64,000 bases of DNA, taken from positions 9,362,001 to 9,426,000 of the forward strand of contig NZ_CP109442.1 of NCBI RefSeq assembly GCF_036227205.1. The letters are read 5' to 3'. Numbering within the stretch: position 1 is the stretch's first letter; the number at the start of each line of letters is the position of its first letter. The position numbers were made by a program, and so were the translations under genes. The DNA comes from Amycolatopsis sp. NBC_01480. Its GTDB lineage: Bacteria > Actinomycetota > Actinomycetes > Mycobacteriales > Pseudonocardiaceae. Under the pieces are notes generated by a model. That model was given only the letters and a program-made list of their open reading frames with translations, made no database searches and had not been told where the DNA came from. Positions 1 to 11,538 of this stretch are shown here, piece after piece.

Positions 1-1804
<1,804 letters not shown>

Positions 1805-1807
1805 TGG

Positions 1808-3208
1808 TCACTCACCTCCGTGCGTGATGCGGGCGATCGCCGCGAGCGGGACGGCCAGCCAGTCCGGCCGGTTCGCGTGCTCGTAGGCGACCTCGTACAC
1901 CGCTTTGTCGAGTTCGAAGGCACGGAGCAGTTCCCCGTGCTCGCGCGGGTCGCCGAGCGGCGCCGCGGCGCCCAGGGCGTAACCCTCGCAGAAGGCGGCG
2001 CGGTTGCGGCGCGCCCACTCCAGTGCCCGCTCGGTCAGCGCCGGATCCTCCGGCTGGCCGACGAGCAGTTGCTGGGCCGCGTAGTCGAAGGAGCGCAGCA
2101 TGCCCGCGACGTCGCGCAACGGCGAGCGCAGCGCGTGCCGCTCCGCCACCGGCGCGGCCGGCTCGCCCTCGAAGTCCAGCAGCAGCCAGCCGCCGACGGT
2201 GCGCAGCACCTGGCCGAGGTGCAGGTCGCCGTGGACGTACTGCATCGAGATCGGCGAGGAGCCCGGCGGCAGCTCGCGCACGGCGTCGAACGCAGCGCGC
2301 AGCGCCGGCACGTGCTCGGCCAGCTCCGGCACATCGCGGGCGACCTCGTCGAGCCGGTCGGCCATCGCCTTCACGGTGCGGTCCAGCTCGTTGTCGTCAA
2401 CCGGCTCGGTGCCGAGCGCCGACGCGAGGTCCGCGTGCACCCGCGCGACGGCCGTGCCCAGCCGCTCGGCCTCGCCGGCGAAGTCTCCGCCCAGTTCTTC
2501 CGGCCGCAGCTCCGGCTCCGCCATCAGGTCGCGCACGCTGGTGGTGGCCATCGCCCAGCCGTCGACGGCGTCGGGCAGGAACACCTGCAGCATGCCGATC
2601 GTGGTGGGCTCCCCGGCCAGCTCGCCGGTGATCGAGCCGACCACCTCGGCGATGTGCTCGCAGCCCGCGGCCTGCAGCGCGCGGTGCAGCAGCAGGTCCT
2701 TGTTGAGGCCCGGGCTGAGCTTGCGGAACAGCTTGAGGATGTACTGCCCGCCGTAGACGAGCGAGGTGTTGCTCTGCTCCGAGGTGATCGGCCGGGCCCG
2801 CAGGCCCCCGGTCAGCACCGCGCCCGGTTCGTGCTCGAAGACCAGCGGGCCGACGCGCTCGCCGGCCACGATCTTGTCCAGCAGCAGGGCGGTCAGGTCC
2901 GCGTCGCCGCTCGCCTCGTAGAAGTTCAGCCCGCCGTCGGCCCCGATCCACGACCCCGAAGCGATCTCCGGCGGGTGCGACCGGCGGCCGACCAGCAGCT
3001 GGTACGGCTCCTGCCGGTCCCCCTGGATCACCTCGACGACCACGTGCAGCAGCTGCGGGTCGCCGTCGATCAGGACCGTGGCCCCGAGCGGCCGCACCGC
3101 GGTCACCGGCCGGTCCTTGCCCGCGAACCACCGCTGGGACGGCAGCCAGCCCGGGAGCTCGGTGACCAGTTCGTCGACCAGGTGACCGGGGTCGGTCAAG
3201 GGACTCAC
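1808..3208 (-). CDS. mak: Maltokinase (Mak/Pep2)
   Basis: Phosphorylates maltose with ATP to alpha-maltose 1-phosphate, the donor used by GlgE. The protein is 466 residues. It has the aminoglycoside-phosphotransferase-like catalytic loop HGDLHLGQ at 326-333 (Asp328 as base) and the metal-binding DFEGEP at 345-350. The N-terminal segment with [12 protein letters not shown] is typical of the maltokinase N-cap. The start is the GTG at 3208, which overlaps the treS stop as GTGA, so the two are probably translationally coupled. A longer open frame continues upstream but is only the shadow of treS. The treS-mak pair often works as a complex or as a fused protein in other actinobacteria. Confidence 0.96.
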   Translation of the reverse strand: MSPLTDPGHLVDELVTELPGWLPSQRWFAGKDRPVTAVRPLGATVLIDGDPQLLHVVVEVIQGDRQEPYQLLVGRRSHPPEIASGSWIGADGGLNFYEASGDADLTALLLDKIVAGERVGPLVFEHEPGAVLTGGLRARPITSEQSNTSLVYGGQYILKLFRKLSPGLNKDLLLHRALQAAGCEHIAEVVGSITGELAGEPTTIGMLQVFLPDAVDGWAMATTSVRDLMAEPELRPEELGGDFAGEAERLGTAVARVHADLASALGTEPVDDNELDRTVKAMADRLDEVARDVPELAEHVPALRAAFDAVRELPPGSSPISMQYVHGDLHLGQVLRTVGGWLLLDFEGEPAAPVAERHALRSPLRDVAGMLRSFDYAAQQLLVGQPEDPALTERALEWARRNRAAFCEGYALGAAAPLGDPREHGELLRAFELDKAVYEVAYEHANRPDWLAVPLAAIARITHGGE

Positions 3209-5019
3209 CTCATCTCGCCTTCGTCTTCCGGCTCGAGGAGCTGGAACCAGTAGAACCCGTGACCGGGCAGCGTGAGCAGGTAGGGCAGCTCGCCGATGCC
3301 GGGGAAACGGACTCCGCCGGTCAGCTCGACCGGCACCCCGCCGCGGTGCGCGGCCAGGTCCAGCTCCACCGGCTGCGGGAAGCGCGACAGGTTGTTCACG
3401 CACAGCACCACGTCCTCGCGCCCGTCCGGGCGCCGCCACTGGCGCTTGTAGGCGAGCACGCTCGGGTTCGACCCGCCCAGGTCCACGAAGTCGCCCTCGG
3501 CGAACGCGTGGTGCTGCTTGCGCACCTCGATCATCCGCCGGGTCCAGTTCAGCAGCGACGAGGCGTTGTTCGACTGCGCCTCGACGTTCAGCGCCTGGTA
3601 GCCGTAGACCGGGTCCATGATCACCGGCAGGTAGATCCGGCCGGGGTCGCAGGCGGAGAAGCCGGCGTTGCGGTCCGGGGTCCACTGCATGGGGGTGCGG
3701 ACCGCGTCGCGGTCGCCGAGCCAGATGTTGTCTCCCATGCCGATCTCGTCACCGTAGTACAGAACGGGTGAGCCCGGCAGGGACAGCAGCATCGCGGTGA
3801 ACAGCTCCTGCTGGTTGCGGTCGTTGTCCAGCAGCGGCGCCAGGCGCCGGCGGATGCCGATGTTGGCCTTCATCCGCGGGTCCTTGGCGTACTCGGAGTA
3901 CATGTAGTCGCGCTCTTCGTCGGTGACCATCTCGAGCGTCAGCTCGTCGTGGTTACGCAGGAAGATGCCCCACTGCGTGCCGCTCGGGATCTGCGGGGTC
4001 TGCAGCAGGATCTCCGAGATCGGGAACCGGGACTCGCGGCGCACGGCCATGAAGATGCGCGGCATCAGCGGGAAGTGGAACGCCATGTGGCACTCGTCCC
4101 CGCCGACCGCCGGGTCGCCGAAGTACTCGACCACGTCCGAGGGCCACTGGTTGGCCTCGGCCAGCAGGATCCGGCCCGGGTACTCGTCGTCGACCACCTT
4201 GCGGCAGCGCTTGAGGAACTCGTGCGTGCGCGGCAGGTTCTCGCAGTTGGTGCCCTCCTGCTCGAACAGGTAGGGCACGGCGTCCAGCCGGAAGCCGTCG
4301 ATGCCGAGGTCGAGCCAGAACCGCAGCACGTCCAGCATCGCTTCCTGGACGTTCGCGTTCTCGTAGTTCAGGTCGGGCTGGTGGGAGAAGAAGCGGTGCC
4401 AGTAGAACTGGCCGCGCACCGGGTCGTACGTCCAGTTGGACGTCTCGGTGTCGACGAAGATGATGCGCGCGTCGGCGTAGCGGGAGTCGTCGTCGCTCCA
4501 CACGTAGTAGTCGCCGTACGGGCCGTCCGGGTCCGAGCGCGACTGCTGGAACCACGGGTGCGCCTCGGAGGTGTGGTTCAGCACCAGGTCGGTGATCACC
4601 CGGATGCCGCGTTTGTGCGCCTCGGTCAGCAGGTGCACGAAATCGTCCACGCTGCCGAACTCCGGCAGCACGGCGCGCCAGTCGCTGATGTCGTAACCGC
4701 CGTCGCGCAGCGGCGAGGCGTAGAACGGCGGCAGCCAGAGGCAGTCCACGCCCAGCCACTCGAGGTAGTCGAGCCGGCCGGCCAGCCCGCGCAGGTCGCC
4801 GGTGCCGTCGCCGTTCGAGTCGGCGAACGCGCGCACCAGCACCTCGTAGAACACCGCGCCCTTGAACCAGTGCGGGTTGCTGGGCGCCTGCTCGGCCGCC
4901 TCGAAGTCGCCCGCCTGCGGTTCGACCAGCATGCCGTCGGCGTCCATCGCCTCCCCGGTGTGGGGCACTCCGTCCAGGTCCAGTCCCAGAGTCGCGTCGG
5001 GCCGGTCACCCTTGTCCAT
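3205..5019 (-). CDS. treS: Trehalose synthase / maltose glucosylmutase TreS
   Basis: Interconverts trehalose and maltose, feeding maltose to Mak. The protein has about 604 residues in a single GH13_16 barrel. With the ATG at 5019 as residue 1, the nucleophile is Asp246 (GFRLDAV), the acid/base is Glu288 (LLAEANQW) and the third acid is Asp358 (LRNHDE). I prefer this ATG because GAGG lies 8 nt upstream. An in-frame GTG at 5028 is the alternative and would add three residues. It is the second gene of the glgE-treS-mak-glgB block, separated from glgE by about 126 nt with no obvious promoter, and it overlaps mak by 4 nt. Confidence 0.96.
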   Translation of the reverse strand: MDKGDRPDATLGLDLDGVPHTGEAMDADGMLVEPQAGDFEAAEQAPSNPHWFKGAVFYEVLVRAFADSNGDGTGDLRGLAGRLDYLEWLGVDCLWLPPFYASPLRDGGYDISDWRAVLPEFGSVDDFVHLLTEAHKRGIRVITDLVLNHTSEAHPWFQQSRSDPDGPYGDYYVWSDDDSRYADARIIFVDTETSNWTYDPVRGQFYWHRFFSHQPDLNYENANVQEAMLDVLRFWLDLGIDGFRLDAVPYLFEQEGTNCENLPRTHEFLKRCRKVVDDEYPGRILLAEANQWPSDVVEYFGDPAVGGDECHMAFHFPLMPRIFMAVRRESRFPISEILLQTPQIPSGTQWGIFLRNHDELTLEMVTDEERDYMYSEYAKDPRMKANIGIRRRLAPLLDNDRNQQELFTAMLLSLPGSPVLYYGDEIGMGDNIWLGDRDAVRTPMQWTPDRNAGFSACDPGRIYLPVIMDPVYGYQALNVEAQSNNASSLLNWTRRMIEVRKQHHAFAEGDFVDLGGSNPSVLAYKRQWRRPDGREDVVLCVNNLSRFPQPVELDLAAHRGGVPVELTGGVRFPGIGELPYLLTLPGHGFYWFQLLEPEDEGEMR

Positions 5020-5145
5020 GAACTCCACCTCGTCCCGCGTTCGCTGGGTACGTTCGATCGTCCCTGCCGCATGCCGCCGGCGCAGGGTGGTTGGCCAATC
5101 CGCTGAATTGTCGGAGTGCTGAGGTGCCGGAAAGCCGGCGAGTCG

Positions 5146-7122
5146 TTACGCGAGCCGGCGTCGCACGGCGACCACGTGGGCCACCGCACGCCACGGTTCG
5201 AGCCGGACGAAATTCGCCTGGCCCCAGTCCCAGGTCTCCCCGGTGACCTCGTCGTGCGCGATCAGCCGCTCGTGCCATTCGAACCCGAGCGAGTCGAGGT
5301 CGAGCCAGAGGGTGCCCTCCTGGGCGCCGTGCGGGTCGAGGTTCACCACGGTCACCACGGTGTCGCCGGTGGCCGGGTCCTGTTTGGAGTAGGCCAGCAG
5401 CGCGCCGTTGTCGACGTGGTGGAACCGCAGCGACCGCATCCCGTGCAGCGCCGGGTGCGCGTGCCGGATCGCGTTCAGCTTGGTGATCCACGGCTCCAGC
5501 GAACGGCCCTCGGCCAGCGCCTTGGCGAAATCGCGCGGGCGCAGCTGGTACTTCTCCGAGTCGAGGTACTCCTCGCTGCCCGGGCGCACCGCCTGGTGCT
5601 CGAACAGCTCGTAGCCGGAGTACACGCCCCAGGTCGGCGACATGGTGGCGGCGAGCGCGGCGCGCACCGCGAACATGCCGGGACCGCCGTGCTGCAGCGA
5701 TTCGTGCAGGATGTCCGGGGTGTTGACGAACAGGTTCGGCCGGCCGTGGTCCCAGTGCTCCACCAGGTCGACGCCGAACTCGACCAGCTCCTCCTTGGTC
5801 GTGCGCCAGGTGAAGTAGGTGTAGCTCTGGGTGAAGCCGAGCTTGGCCAGCCCCCACAGCCGCGCCGGGCGGGTGAACGCCTCGGCCAGGAACAGCACGT
5901 CCGGGTGCGCGTCCTTGACCGACTGGATCAGCCAGGCCCAGAAGTCCGGCGGCTTGGTGTGCGGGTTGTCCACCCGGAAGATCCGCACCCCGTGCGAAAC
6001 CCAGTGCAGCACCAGCCGCAGCACCTCGTCGTAGATGCCGCGCGGGTCGTTGTCGAAGTTGACCGGGTAGATGTCCTGGTACTTCTTCGGCGGGTTCTCC
6101 GCGTACGCGATCGAGCCGTCCGGCCGGGTGGTGAAGAACTCCGGGTGCTTGAGCACCCACGGGTGGTCGGGCGCGGCCTGCAGCGCGAGGTCGAGCGCGA
6201 CCTCCAGGCCGAGGCCCTCGGCGCGCGCGGTGAACTCGTCGAAGTCCTCCATCGTGCCGAGGTCCGGGTGGATCGCGTCGTGCCCGCCCTCGTCCGCGCC
6301 GATGGCCCACGGCGAGCCGACGTCTTCCGGCCCGGCGCCGAGGGTGTTGTTGGGGCCCTTGCGGTTCACTCGTCCGATCGGGTGGATCGGCGGCAGGTAC
6401 ACGACGTCGAAGCCCATGCCCGCGACGCGGTCGAGCGCCTGCGCGGCGGTGGCGAAGGTGCCGTGCACCGCCTCGCCGTTCTCGTCGACGCCACCGGTGG
6501 AGCGCGGGAACAGCTCGTACCAGGAGCCGAACGCGGCGCGCTTGCGGTCGACCCACAGCTTGAGCGGCTTGCCCTTGGTGATCAGTTCCCGCACCGGGAA
6601 CTCGTGCATCAGCCGGCGGACTTCCGGCGACAGCGCGGCGCCGACCCGCCCGGCCAGGTCGCGCTCGTCGTCGCGCAGCATCGCCGCGGCGCCGGCCAGC
6701 AGGCCGCGCTCGGCCCGGCGGTCCGGGCGGCGGGAGACGCGGTCGAGCAGCCGCGCGCCGTTCTCGAGGTCGTTCTCCAGCTCGCCGGGCCCTTGCCCAG
6801 CCGCGATCTTGACCTCCACGGCGTGCTCCCAGGTCGCCCAGGGATCACTCCACGCGTCGACGCGGTAGGTCCACATGCCCTCGGCGTCGGGCACCACCAC
6901 GGCGGCGAACCGGTCGAGCCCGGTGCCCTGTTCCACCATCCGGGTCTGGCGCGAGACCCGGTCGCCCGGCCCGCGCCACGCGACCGTGGCCGACACCGCG
7001 TCGTGGCCCTCGCGCCACACCGTCGCGGACACCGGGAAGTGTTCTCCCACAACGGCTTTGGCCGGATACCGGCCACAGCTCACGGTGGGCGTGACCTCGT
7101 CGATACCGAGCCGGCCGGTCAT
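5146..7122 (-). CDS. glgE: Maltosyltransferase GlgE (alpha-1,4-glucan:maltose-1-phosphate)
   Basis: Transfers maltosyl units from alpha-maltose 1-phosphate to the non-reducing end of alpha-1,4-glucan (GH13_3). The length of 658 residues is normal for the family. An N-terminal beta domain and a helical insert (about residues 1-200) precede the barrel. The nucleophile is Asp385 in FRVDNPHTK and the acid/base is Glu414 in FLAEAFTRP; the conserved [10 protein letters not shown] follows. The ATG start at 7122 has AAAGGGG about 9 nt upstream. It leads the classical GlgE operon. The IS element lies 332 nt upstream of its start, so its own promoter must sit in 7123-7454 or transcription must cross the IS. 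Confidence 0.97.
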   Translation of the reverse strand: MTGRLGIDEVTPTVSCGRYPAKAVVGEHFPVSATVWREGHDAVSATVAWRGPGDRVSRQTRMVEQGTGLDRFAAVVVPDAEGMWTYRVDAWSDPWATWEHAVEVKIAAGQGPGELENDLENGARLLDRVSRRPDRRAERGLLAGAAAMLRDDERDLAGRVGAALSPEVRRLMHEFPVRELITKGKPLKLWVDRKRAAFGSWYELFPRSTGGVDENGEAVHGTFATAAQALDRVAGMGFDVVYLPPIHPIGRVNRKGPNNTLGAGPEDVGSPWAIGADEGGHDAIHPDLGTMEDFDEFTARAEGLGLEVALDLALQAAPDHPWVLKHPEFFTTRPDGSIAYAENPPKKYQDIYPVNFDNDPRGIYDEVLRLVLHWVSHGVRIFRVDNPHTKPPDFWAWLIQSVKDAHPDVLFLAEAFTRPARLWGLAKLGFTQSYTYFTWRTTKEELVEFGVDLVEHWDHGRPNLFVNTPDILHESLQHGGPGMFAVRAALAATMSPTWGVYSGYELFEHQAVRPGSEEYLDSEKYQLRPRDFAKALAEGRSLEPWITKLNAIRHAHPALHGMRSLRFHHVDNGALLAYSKQDPATGDTVVTVVNLDPHGAQEGTLWLDLDSLGFEWHERLIAHDEVTGETWDWGQANFVRLEPWRAVAHVVAVRRRLA

Positions 7123-7405
7123 GGCAACGCCCCTTTAACCGAATTCGTGACTGTGCGGACGCGAGCACGGTCAGTGTGCCTGATTCGATCAAAGCCCTTG
7201 ACAGCGGGGCCTTTCCCCGAACGTACCCGCCACCCGGACGGGCGACACGACGCCGTACGGCGGAAGTTCTTTCACGTTACGGGTTTCGCCACGCCGGGAC
7301 CCGCGCAGCGAAATCGTGAACATCACGCGACTTTTGTGTTTCGCGCCCGCACCCGGGACCGCGCCCGCGCCCCGCCCGCGCCGCTCCGCGTGAATCGCCC
7401 CAATG

Positions 7406-7438
7406 CCGCATTGGGTGCGTTGGACGCACCCAATGCGG
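7406..7438. repeat. Perfect 15-bp inverted repeat with 3-nt loop
   Basis: The arm CCGCATTGGGTGCGT (7406-7420) is exactly complementary to 7424-7438, leaving a TGG loop. The left arm also overlaps a second small palindrome CCCAATG-N3-CATTGGG. Together with the sequence to 7454 and its continuation beyond the IS (9127-9155), it belongs to one compound palindromic element based on CCCAATGC and GGCGTT words. Elements of this kind are probably dispersed through this genome, but no second full copy occurs in the window. Confidence 0.75.
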
Positions 7439-7449
7439 CGTTCGGTGCG
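7437..7449. repeat. Left arm of a hairpin repeat split by the IS
   Basis: GGCGTTCGGTGCG at 7437-7449 pairs, with two mismatches, with CGCAACCAACGCC at 9132-9144 on the far side of the insertion sequence. Removing the IS and one target copy leaves a stem whose loop is exactly CTCAA. The pairing extends outward to about 22 bp with four mismatches. Confidence 0.75.
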
Positions 7450-7454
7450 CTCAA
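7450..7454. repeat. IS target-site duplication, left copy (CTCAA)
   Basis: CTCAA at 7450-7454 is repeated exactly at 9127-9131, directly flanking the inverted termini of the IS. A 5-bp duplication is within the range expected of IS1380-family transposition. Confidence 0.85.
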
Positions 7455-7500
7455 CCTGGATCCACCGATGATCTTGGTGGTGGGTCGTGTCGTGGATGCG

Positions 7501-7569
7501 CAGATGCCCTCTGACTTGGGATGATTGTTCTTGCGACGGAACAAGAGTCCACGAGTGGGAGGGCATCTG
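7501..7569 (+). promoter_or_regulatory. Hairpin sequestering the transposase ribosome-binding site
   Basis: CAGATGCCCTC (7501-7511) is the exact complement of GAGGGCATCTG (7559-7569). The downstream arm contains the GGGAGGG Shine-Dalgarno region of the transposase. A nested stem TTGTTC (7525-7530) / GAACAA (7539-7544) strengthens the fold. Transcripts entering from outside the element would mask the ribosome site, whereas a transcript starting inside the stem would not. This mechanism is known in IS10 and IS50; here it is an inference from sequence. Confidence 0.65.
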
Positions 7570-7572
7570 CTG

Positions 7573-8976
7573 ATGCGATCGTCTCATATGGCTGGCGCGT
7601 TGTCGGTGCGCTGTGATGATCCGGATCTCGTGTCGCAGGCTGGTGTGGTTCCGGTGATGCGGCTGGCCGAGCACGCCGGGCTGGCGGATGTGGCCGACGA
7701 GCTGCTGACCCTGGGTGGCACGAAAGGGTCGAACGCGGGGGCGAAGATCGCCTCGATCGTGGCGGGCATGGTCGCCGGCGCGGACTCGATCGACGATCTG
7801 GATGTGCTGCGCCACGGCGGGTTACCGGCCCTGTTCGGCGGGATCCGGGCGCCGTCGACGCTGGGCACGTTCCTGCGGCATTTCACGATCGGGCACGTGG
7901 CGCAGCTGGAGAGAACGGCCGGGCAGGTCCTGGCCCGTCTCGGTGAGCTGGCCCCGGGTGTGCTGCCGGTGCCGGAGGCGGCCGGGCGGCCGGTGTTCCT
8001 CGATCTGGACTCCAAGATCAGCCAGGTGTTCGGGCGGAGCAAAGAAGGCGCGGCGTTCGGCTATACCAAGGTCCGCGGGCTGAACTTCCTCGCCGCCACC
8101 CTCTCCGGCGGCCGGGACCGGAGCGCGCCGGTGATCACCGGCACCCGGTTGCGCGGCGGCAACGCCGACACCCGCCGCGGCGCGGCGTCGTTCCTGCGGC
8201 AGAACCTGACCACCGCGGCCCACGCCCTGGGGACAGGACAGAAACTGTGGGTGCGCATGGATTCCGGGTTCTACGTCGGGAAAGTCATCAAGACCGTCAC
8301 CGACGCCGGGCACTGGTTCAGCGTCACCGCGCCGCAACGCCAACCGATCCGCGCCGCGATCGCCGCGATCCCCGAGACCGCCTGGACAACCATCACCTAC
8401 GACCAACCGGTCCACGACGGCGAGACCGGGACACGGATCCACACCGCCGAGATCGCCCTCACCCGCTACACCGCGTTCACGAATCCCACCACCCAGCGCG
8501 GACAACGGATCACCGCCGACCTGGTCGTGCGCCGCACCCCCGCCCACACCCCAGAAGAGGCGCCGGGACTGTTCACCGCCTGGCGCTACCAGGCCATCTT
8601 CACCAACTATCCCGCCGGCCCGGCGGCCATCGAGGCCCACCACCGCGCCCGCGCCGGGGCCATCGAGCAGGTCTTCGCCGACCTGTCCGACGCCGCCCTC
8701 GCCCACTTCCCCTCCGGCCGCTTCGCTGCCAACGCCGCCTGGCTCACCCTCTCCGCCCTCACCCACAACCTCCTGCGCGCCGCAGGCCACCTCGCCTCCA
8801 CCTTCCACGCCAAAGCCAGAACCGGCACCATCCGCCGCCACCTCATCCACCTCGCCTCCCACATCACCCGCACCCCCTCCGGCCAGATCGTGCTGCACCT
8901 GCCCCGCAACTGGCCCTGGGCAGCCCCCTTCACCACCCTGTTCACCAGCACCCACCCACCACCACACCCAGCCTGA
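7573..8976 (+). CDS. IS1380-family transposase
   Basis: A DDE transposase of 467 residues that mobilises the surrounding element. Recognisable parts are the N-terminal DNA-binding region, an acidic motif FLDLDSKISQVFG, the family-typical YTKVRGLNFLAATLSGG segment (about residues 160-180), WVRMDSGFYV and the C-terminal ANAAWLTLSALTHNLLRA. I start it at the ATG at 7573, about 10 nt after GGGAGGG. An upstream TTG would put the ribosome site inside the protein. It is intact, with no frameshift, and the last stretch is rich in Pro, His and Thr codons. It is transcribed against the flanking glucan genes. Confidence 0.92.
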   Translation: MRSSHMAGALSVRCDDPDLVSQAGVVPVMRLAEHAGLADVADELLTLGGTKGSNAGAKIASIVAGMVAGADSIDDLDVLRHGGLPALFGGIRAPSTLGTFLRHFTIGHVAQLERTAGQVLARLGELAPGVLPVPEAAGRPVFLDLDSKISQVFGRSKEGAAFGYTKVRGLNFLAATLSGGRDRSAPVITGTRLRGGNADTRRGAASFLRQNLTTAAHALGTGQKLWVRMDSGFYVGKVIKTVTDAGHWFSVTAPQRQPIRAAIAAIPETAWTTITYDQPVHDGETGTRIHTAEIALTRYTAFTNPTTQRGQRITADLVVRRTPAHTPEEAPGLFTAWRYQAIFTNYPAGPAAIEAHHRARAGAIEQVFADLSDAALAHFPSGRFAANAAWLTLSALTHNLLRAAGHLASTFHAKARTGTIRRHLIHLASHITRTPSGQIVLHLPRNWPWAAPFTTLFTSTHPPPHPA

Positions 8977-9126
8977 ACCCCACCCGCCCCACCCCGAAAA
9001 CAGGGCCTGACCGGAAACCACACGTGGACGCGCTGGACCAGCCAGCACGACCCAGCACGCCCACACCCCAACCCAAGATCACCAACCCACACCAAGATCA
9101 CCAACAAACTCATCGGTGGATCCAGG

Positions 9127-9131
9127 CTCAA
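9127..9131. repeat. IS target-site duplication, right copy (CTCAA)
   Basis: Matches CTCAA at 7450-7454. In the pre-insertion sequence this pentamer would have formed the loop between the two hairpin arms 7437-7449 and 9132-9144. Confidence 0.85.
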
Positions 9132-9172
9132 CGCAACCAACGCCACATTGGGGCGCTTCAGGCGACCCACCG

Positions 9173-9274
9173 GACGGGTGAGCGGCGCGAGTGGGAGGCG
9201 CGGGTGGACGGGTGAGCGGCGCGAGTGGGAGGCGCGGGTGGACGGGTGAGCGGCGCGGGCAGGAGGCGCGGGTG
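9173..9274. repeat. Three tandem copies of a 34-bp unit
   Basis: Units run 9173-9206, 9207-9240 and 9241-9274. The first two are identical and begin GACGGGTGAGCGGCGCGAGT; the third differs at three positions. A further partial copy may trail to about 9290. The period is not a multiple of three and the array lies just downstream of a glgX stop codon, so it is non-coding. It could be a strain-variable minisatellite. Confidence 0.85.
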
Positions 9275-9310
9275 AGCGAGGCGGCACGGGTCGGTGGGCG
9301 GGCGGTTCCC

Positions 9311-11458
9311 TCACGGCGTCTGCGGGCCTTCGATGAAATCGCGCGGGGCGCGCAGAAGGAGCAGCGACCGCGCCTCGACGGTGATCCGCGCCTTCGGCTC
9401 CAGCACGGCGGGATGGGTCGAGACCCCGTCGGCGGTGCTGGTGTCGAGGGTCGGCTTGTAGGTCTCGCCGTACTCGCGCCCGGGCAGCACCACCTCGAGC
9501 GGCTCGTCGCCGGCGTGCAGGATGAGCAGCCACGAGTGGTCGGTGACCAGCGCGCCCTCGCGGTTGCGGGCCTGGCTGTTGGAGCCGTCGATCCACAGGC
9601 AGAGCGAGCGGCGGTCGTCGTCGAACCAGTCGACCTCGTCGAACTCCTCGCCGTCGGGGCGGAACCAGATCAGGTCGGGCTTGCCGCTGGGCGTGGTCCG
9701 GCCTTCGAAGAACTCCGGCTGGCGCAGCGCCGGGCTCTCCGCGCGGATGCGGACCAGCCGCCGGGCGAAGGCGAGCATCGGCTCCGAAGCCGCCGACGGC
9801 GTCCAGTCGAGCCAGGAGGTCTCGTCGTCGAGGCAGTAGGCGTTGTTGTTGCCGCCCTGGGTGCGCCACATCTCGTCGCCCGCGGTGAGCATCGGCGTGC
9901 CGGTGGACAGCAGCAGCGTGGCGAGCAGGTTGCGGGCCTGGCGGGTGCGCAGCGCGAGCACGCCCGCGTCGTCGGTCTCGCCCTCCACGCCGTGGTTCCA
10001 CGAGCGGTTGTCGTTGGTGCCGTCGCGGTTGTCCTCGCCGTTGTCCTCGTTGTGCTTTTCGTTGTAGGACACCAGGTCCCGCAGTGTGAAGCCGTCGTGG
10101 GCGGTGACGAAGTTGATCGACTGCCACGGGCGGCGCAGGTTGTGGTCGTACAGGTCCGAGGACCCGGACAGCCGGAAGGCGAGGTCGCGCACGCCGGTGG
10201 CGCCGCGCCAGAAGTCACGCAGGGTGTCGCGGTAGCGGCCGTTCCATTCGGCCCACTGCGCGCCGAAGTCACCGACGCGGTAGCCCTCTCCCGTCGCGTC
10301 CCACGGCTCGGCGATGAGCTTGCAGCCGGAGAGCACCGGGTCGGTGGTGATGGCCGTGAGCATGGTCGAATCGCGGTCGAACATGCCGCCGCGCGGCCGG
10401 CCGAGCGTGCTGGCCAGGTCGAAGCGGAAGCCGTCCACGCCCAGTTCCTGCGTCCAGTACCGCAGGGAGTCGGTGACCAGCCGGACGACGGTGGGCGAGC
10501 CCGCGTCGAGGGTGTTGCCGCAGCCGGTGATGTCGGCCATGTGCCCGCGCTTGGTGTGCAGGTAGTAGGCCGGGGCGTCGAGCCCGCGCAGCGACAGCGT
10601 CGGCCCGTCCGGCCCGCCCTCGCAGGTGTGGTTGAACACCACGTCGACGATCACCTCGATGTTGGCCGCGTGCAGCGCCGCCACCATGGTGCGGAACTCC
10701 TCGACCTCACGCCCCGGCTCGCTCGCGTAACGCGGGTGCGGCGCGAAGTAGCCGAGCGGCGAGTAGCCCCAATAGTTGTGCCGGCCCGCGCGGATCAGCG
10801 ACGGCTCGTCGGTGAACGCGTGCACCGGCAGCAGCTCGACCGTGGTGACGCCGAGCCGGGCCAGGTGCTCGATCGACACCGGGTGCGCGAGGCCGAGGTA
10901 GGTGCCGCGCAGCGCCTCCGGGATGAACGGGTGCTGCTGCGTGAACCCCTTCACGTGCACCTCGTAGATCACCGACTCCTCGAACGGCACCTCGGGCTTT
11001 GCGCCGGTGTCCGGCCCGCCCGGCGACATCACCACCGAGAGCGGCACGCTGCCCAGGGAGTCCACAGTGGACGCGGGGCCGCGGGCCGGGTCGCCGACGA
11101 AGCCCTGCGCGGCGTGCAGGTTCGTCAGCCGCCCGGTGATGCGGTAGGCGTACGGGTCCACGAGCAGCTTCGCCGGGTTGCAGCGCAGCCCGCGCGAAGG
11201 GTCGTACGGGCCGTGCACGCGGTAGCCGTACCGCTGCCCGGGGGTGACGCCGGGGACCAGGCCGTGCCACACGCCGAAGGTGCGCTCGGTGACCTCGATC
11301 CGGCGCTCGGACCCGTCGTCCGCGATCAGGCAGACCTCCACCGCGTCGGCGACGGCGGAGGTGACGGCGAAGCGCACGCCGCCGGCCTCGGGGTAGGCCC
11401 CGAGCGGGAACGGTCGTCCGGCGAGGACCTGGGTGTCGGATGCGGGTCGCGTGGCCAT
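9311..11458 (-). CDS. glgX: Glycogen debranching enzyme GlgX (copy 1)
   Basis: Hydrolyses alpha-1,6 branches of (limit-dextrin) glycogen. The protein has 715 residues. The N-terminal CBM48 domain (about 10-120) carries GYRVHGPYDPSRG, and the GH13_11 barrel follows. The nucleophile is Asp347 (DGFRFDLAS), the acid/base is Glu384 (LIAEPWD) and the third acid is in VTAHDGFTL. The ATG at 11458 follows GGGAGGATC by 5 nt. It lies 80 nt downstream of treZ in the same direction and is the last gene before the IS. It is a paralogue, not a duplicate, of the copy at 15652-17784; both keep all catalytic residues. Confidence 0.95.
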   Translation of the reverse strand: MATRPASDTQVLAGRPFPLGAYPEAGGVRFAVTSAVADAVEVCLIADDGSERRIEVTERTFGVWHGLVPGVTPGQRYGYRVHGPYDPSRGLRCNPAKLLVDPYAYRITGRLTNLHAAQGFVGDPARGPASTVDSLGSVPLSVVMSPGGPDTGAKPEVPFEESVIYEVHVKGFTQQHPFIPEALRGTYLGLAHPVSIEHLARLGVTTVELLPVHAFTDEPSLIRAGRHNYWGYSPLGYFAPHPRYASEPGREVEEFRTMVAALHAANIEVIVDVVFNHTCEGGPDGPTLSLRGLDAPAYYLHTKRGHMADITGCGNTLDAGSPTVVRLVTDSLRYWTQELGVDGFRFDLASTLGRPRGGMFDRDSTMLTAITTDPVLSGCKLIAEPWDATGEGYRVGDFGAQWAEWNGRYRDTLRDFWRGATGVRDLAFRLSGSSDLYDHNLRRPWQSINFVTAHDGFTLRDLVSYNEKHNEDNGEDNRDGTNDNRSWNHGVEGETDDAGVLALRTRQARNLLATLLLSTGTPMLTAGDEMWRTQGGNNNAYCLDDETSWLDWTPSAASEPMLAFARRLVRIRAESPALRQPEFFEGRTTPSGKPDLIWFRPDGEEFDEVDWFDDDRRSLCLWIDGSNSQARNREGALVTDHSWLLILHAGDEPLEVVLPGREYGETYKPTLDTSTADGVSTHPAVLEPKARITVEARSLLLLRAPRDFIEGPQTP

Positions 11459-11538
11459 GGGCAGATCCTCCCAAAGTCCGCGCCCGAACGGGACCGGTGC
11501 ACGTCCGGGTCAGGGGTTCGGCCAGACCCGGGCGGTCC

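Larger units (their letters stand above)
7123..7454. other. glgE upstream region between glgE and the insertion sequence
   Basis: This 332-nt stretch contains no credible gene. Its glgE-proximal half must carry the glgE leader. I see AT-richer DNA around 7125-7200 but no hexamer pair I would defend as a promoter. A short C/G hairpin (CGGGG-N5-CCCCG) lies near 7206-7220. The distal end (7400-7454) is filled with palindromic repeat DNA that abuts the IS left end. Confidence 0.6.
7455..9126 (+). mobile_element. IS1380-type insertion sequence, complete (1672 bp)
   Basis: The element is bounded by perfect 17-bp terminal inverted repeats starting CCTGGATCCACCGATGA (7455-7471, and the complement at 9110-9126) and by 5-bp CTCAA duplications. 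Subterminal TGATCTTGGTG words are repeated near both ends and are probable transposase-binding sites. It carries one intact transposase gene in the opposite direction to the flanking glg genes. The ends, target duplication and open frame are all intact, so the insertion looks recent and possibly active. It interrupts the intergenic space between glgX and glgE and breaks no gene. Confidence 0.92.

Noticed and set aside
7198..7230. TTGACA at 7198 as a plus-strand promoter
   Set aside because: No fitting -10 at standard spacing and no plus-strand gene before the IS.
5116..7524. 802-codon plus-strand frame antisense to glgE
   Set aside because: Antisense shadow; glgE on the minus strand is complete and has all catalytic residues.
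7525..7572. TTG at 7525 as transposase start
   Set aside because: It would place the strong GGGAGGG ribosome site inside the protein and lies in the hairpin; the ATG at 7573 fits better.
9173..9274. Tandem array considered as CRISPR
   Set aside because: Units are directly adjacent with no spacers, only three copies, and no cas genes are present.
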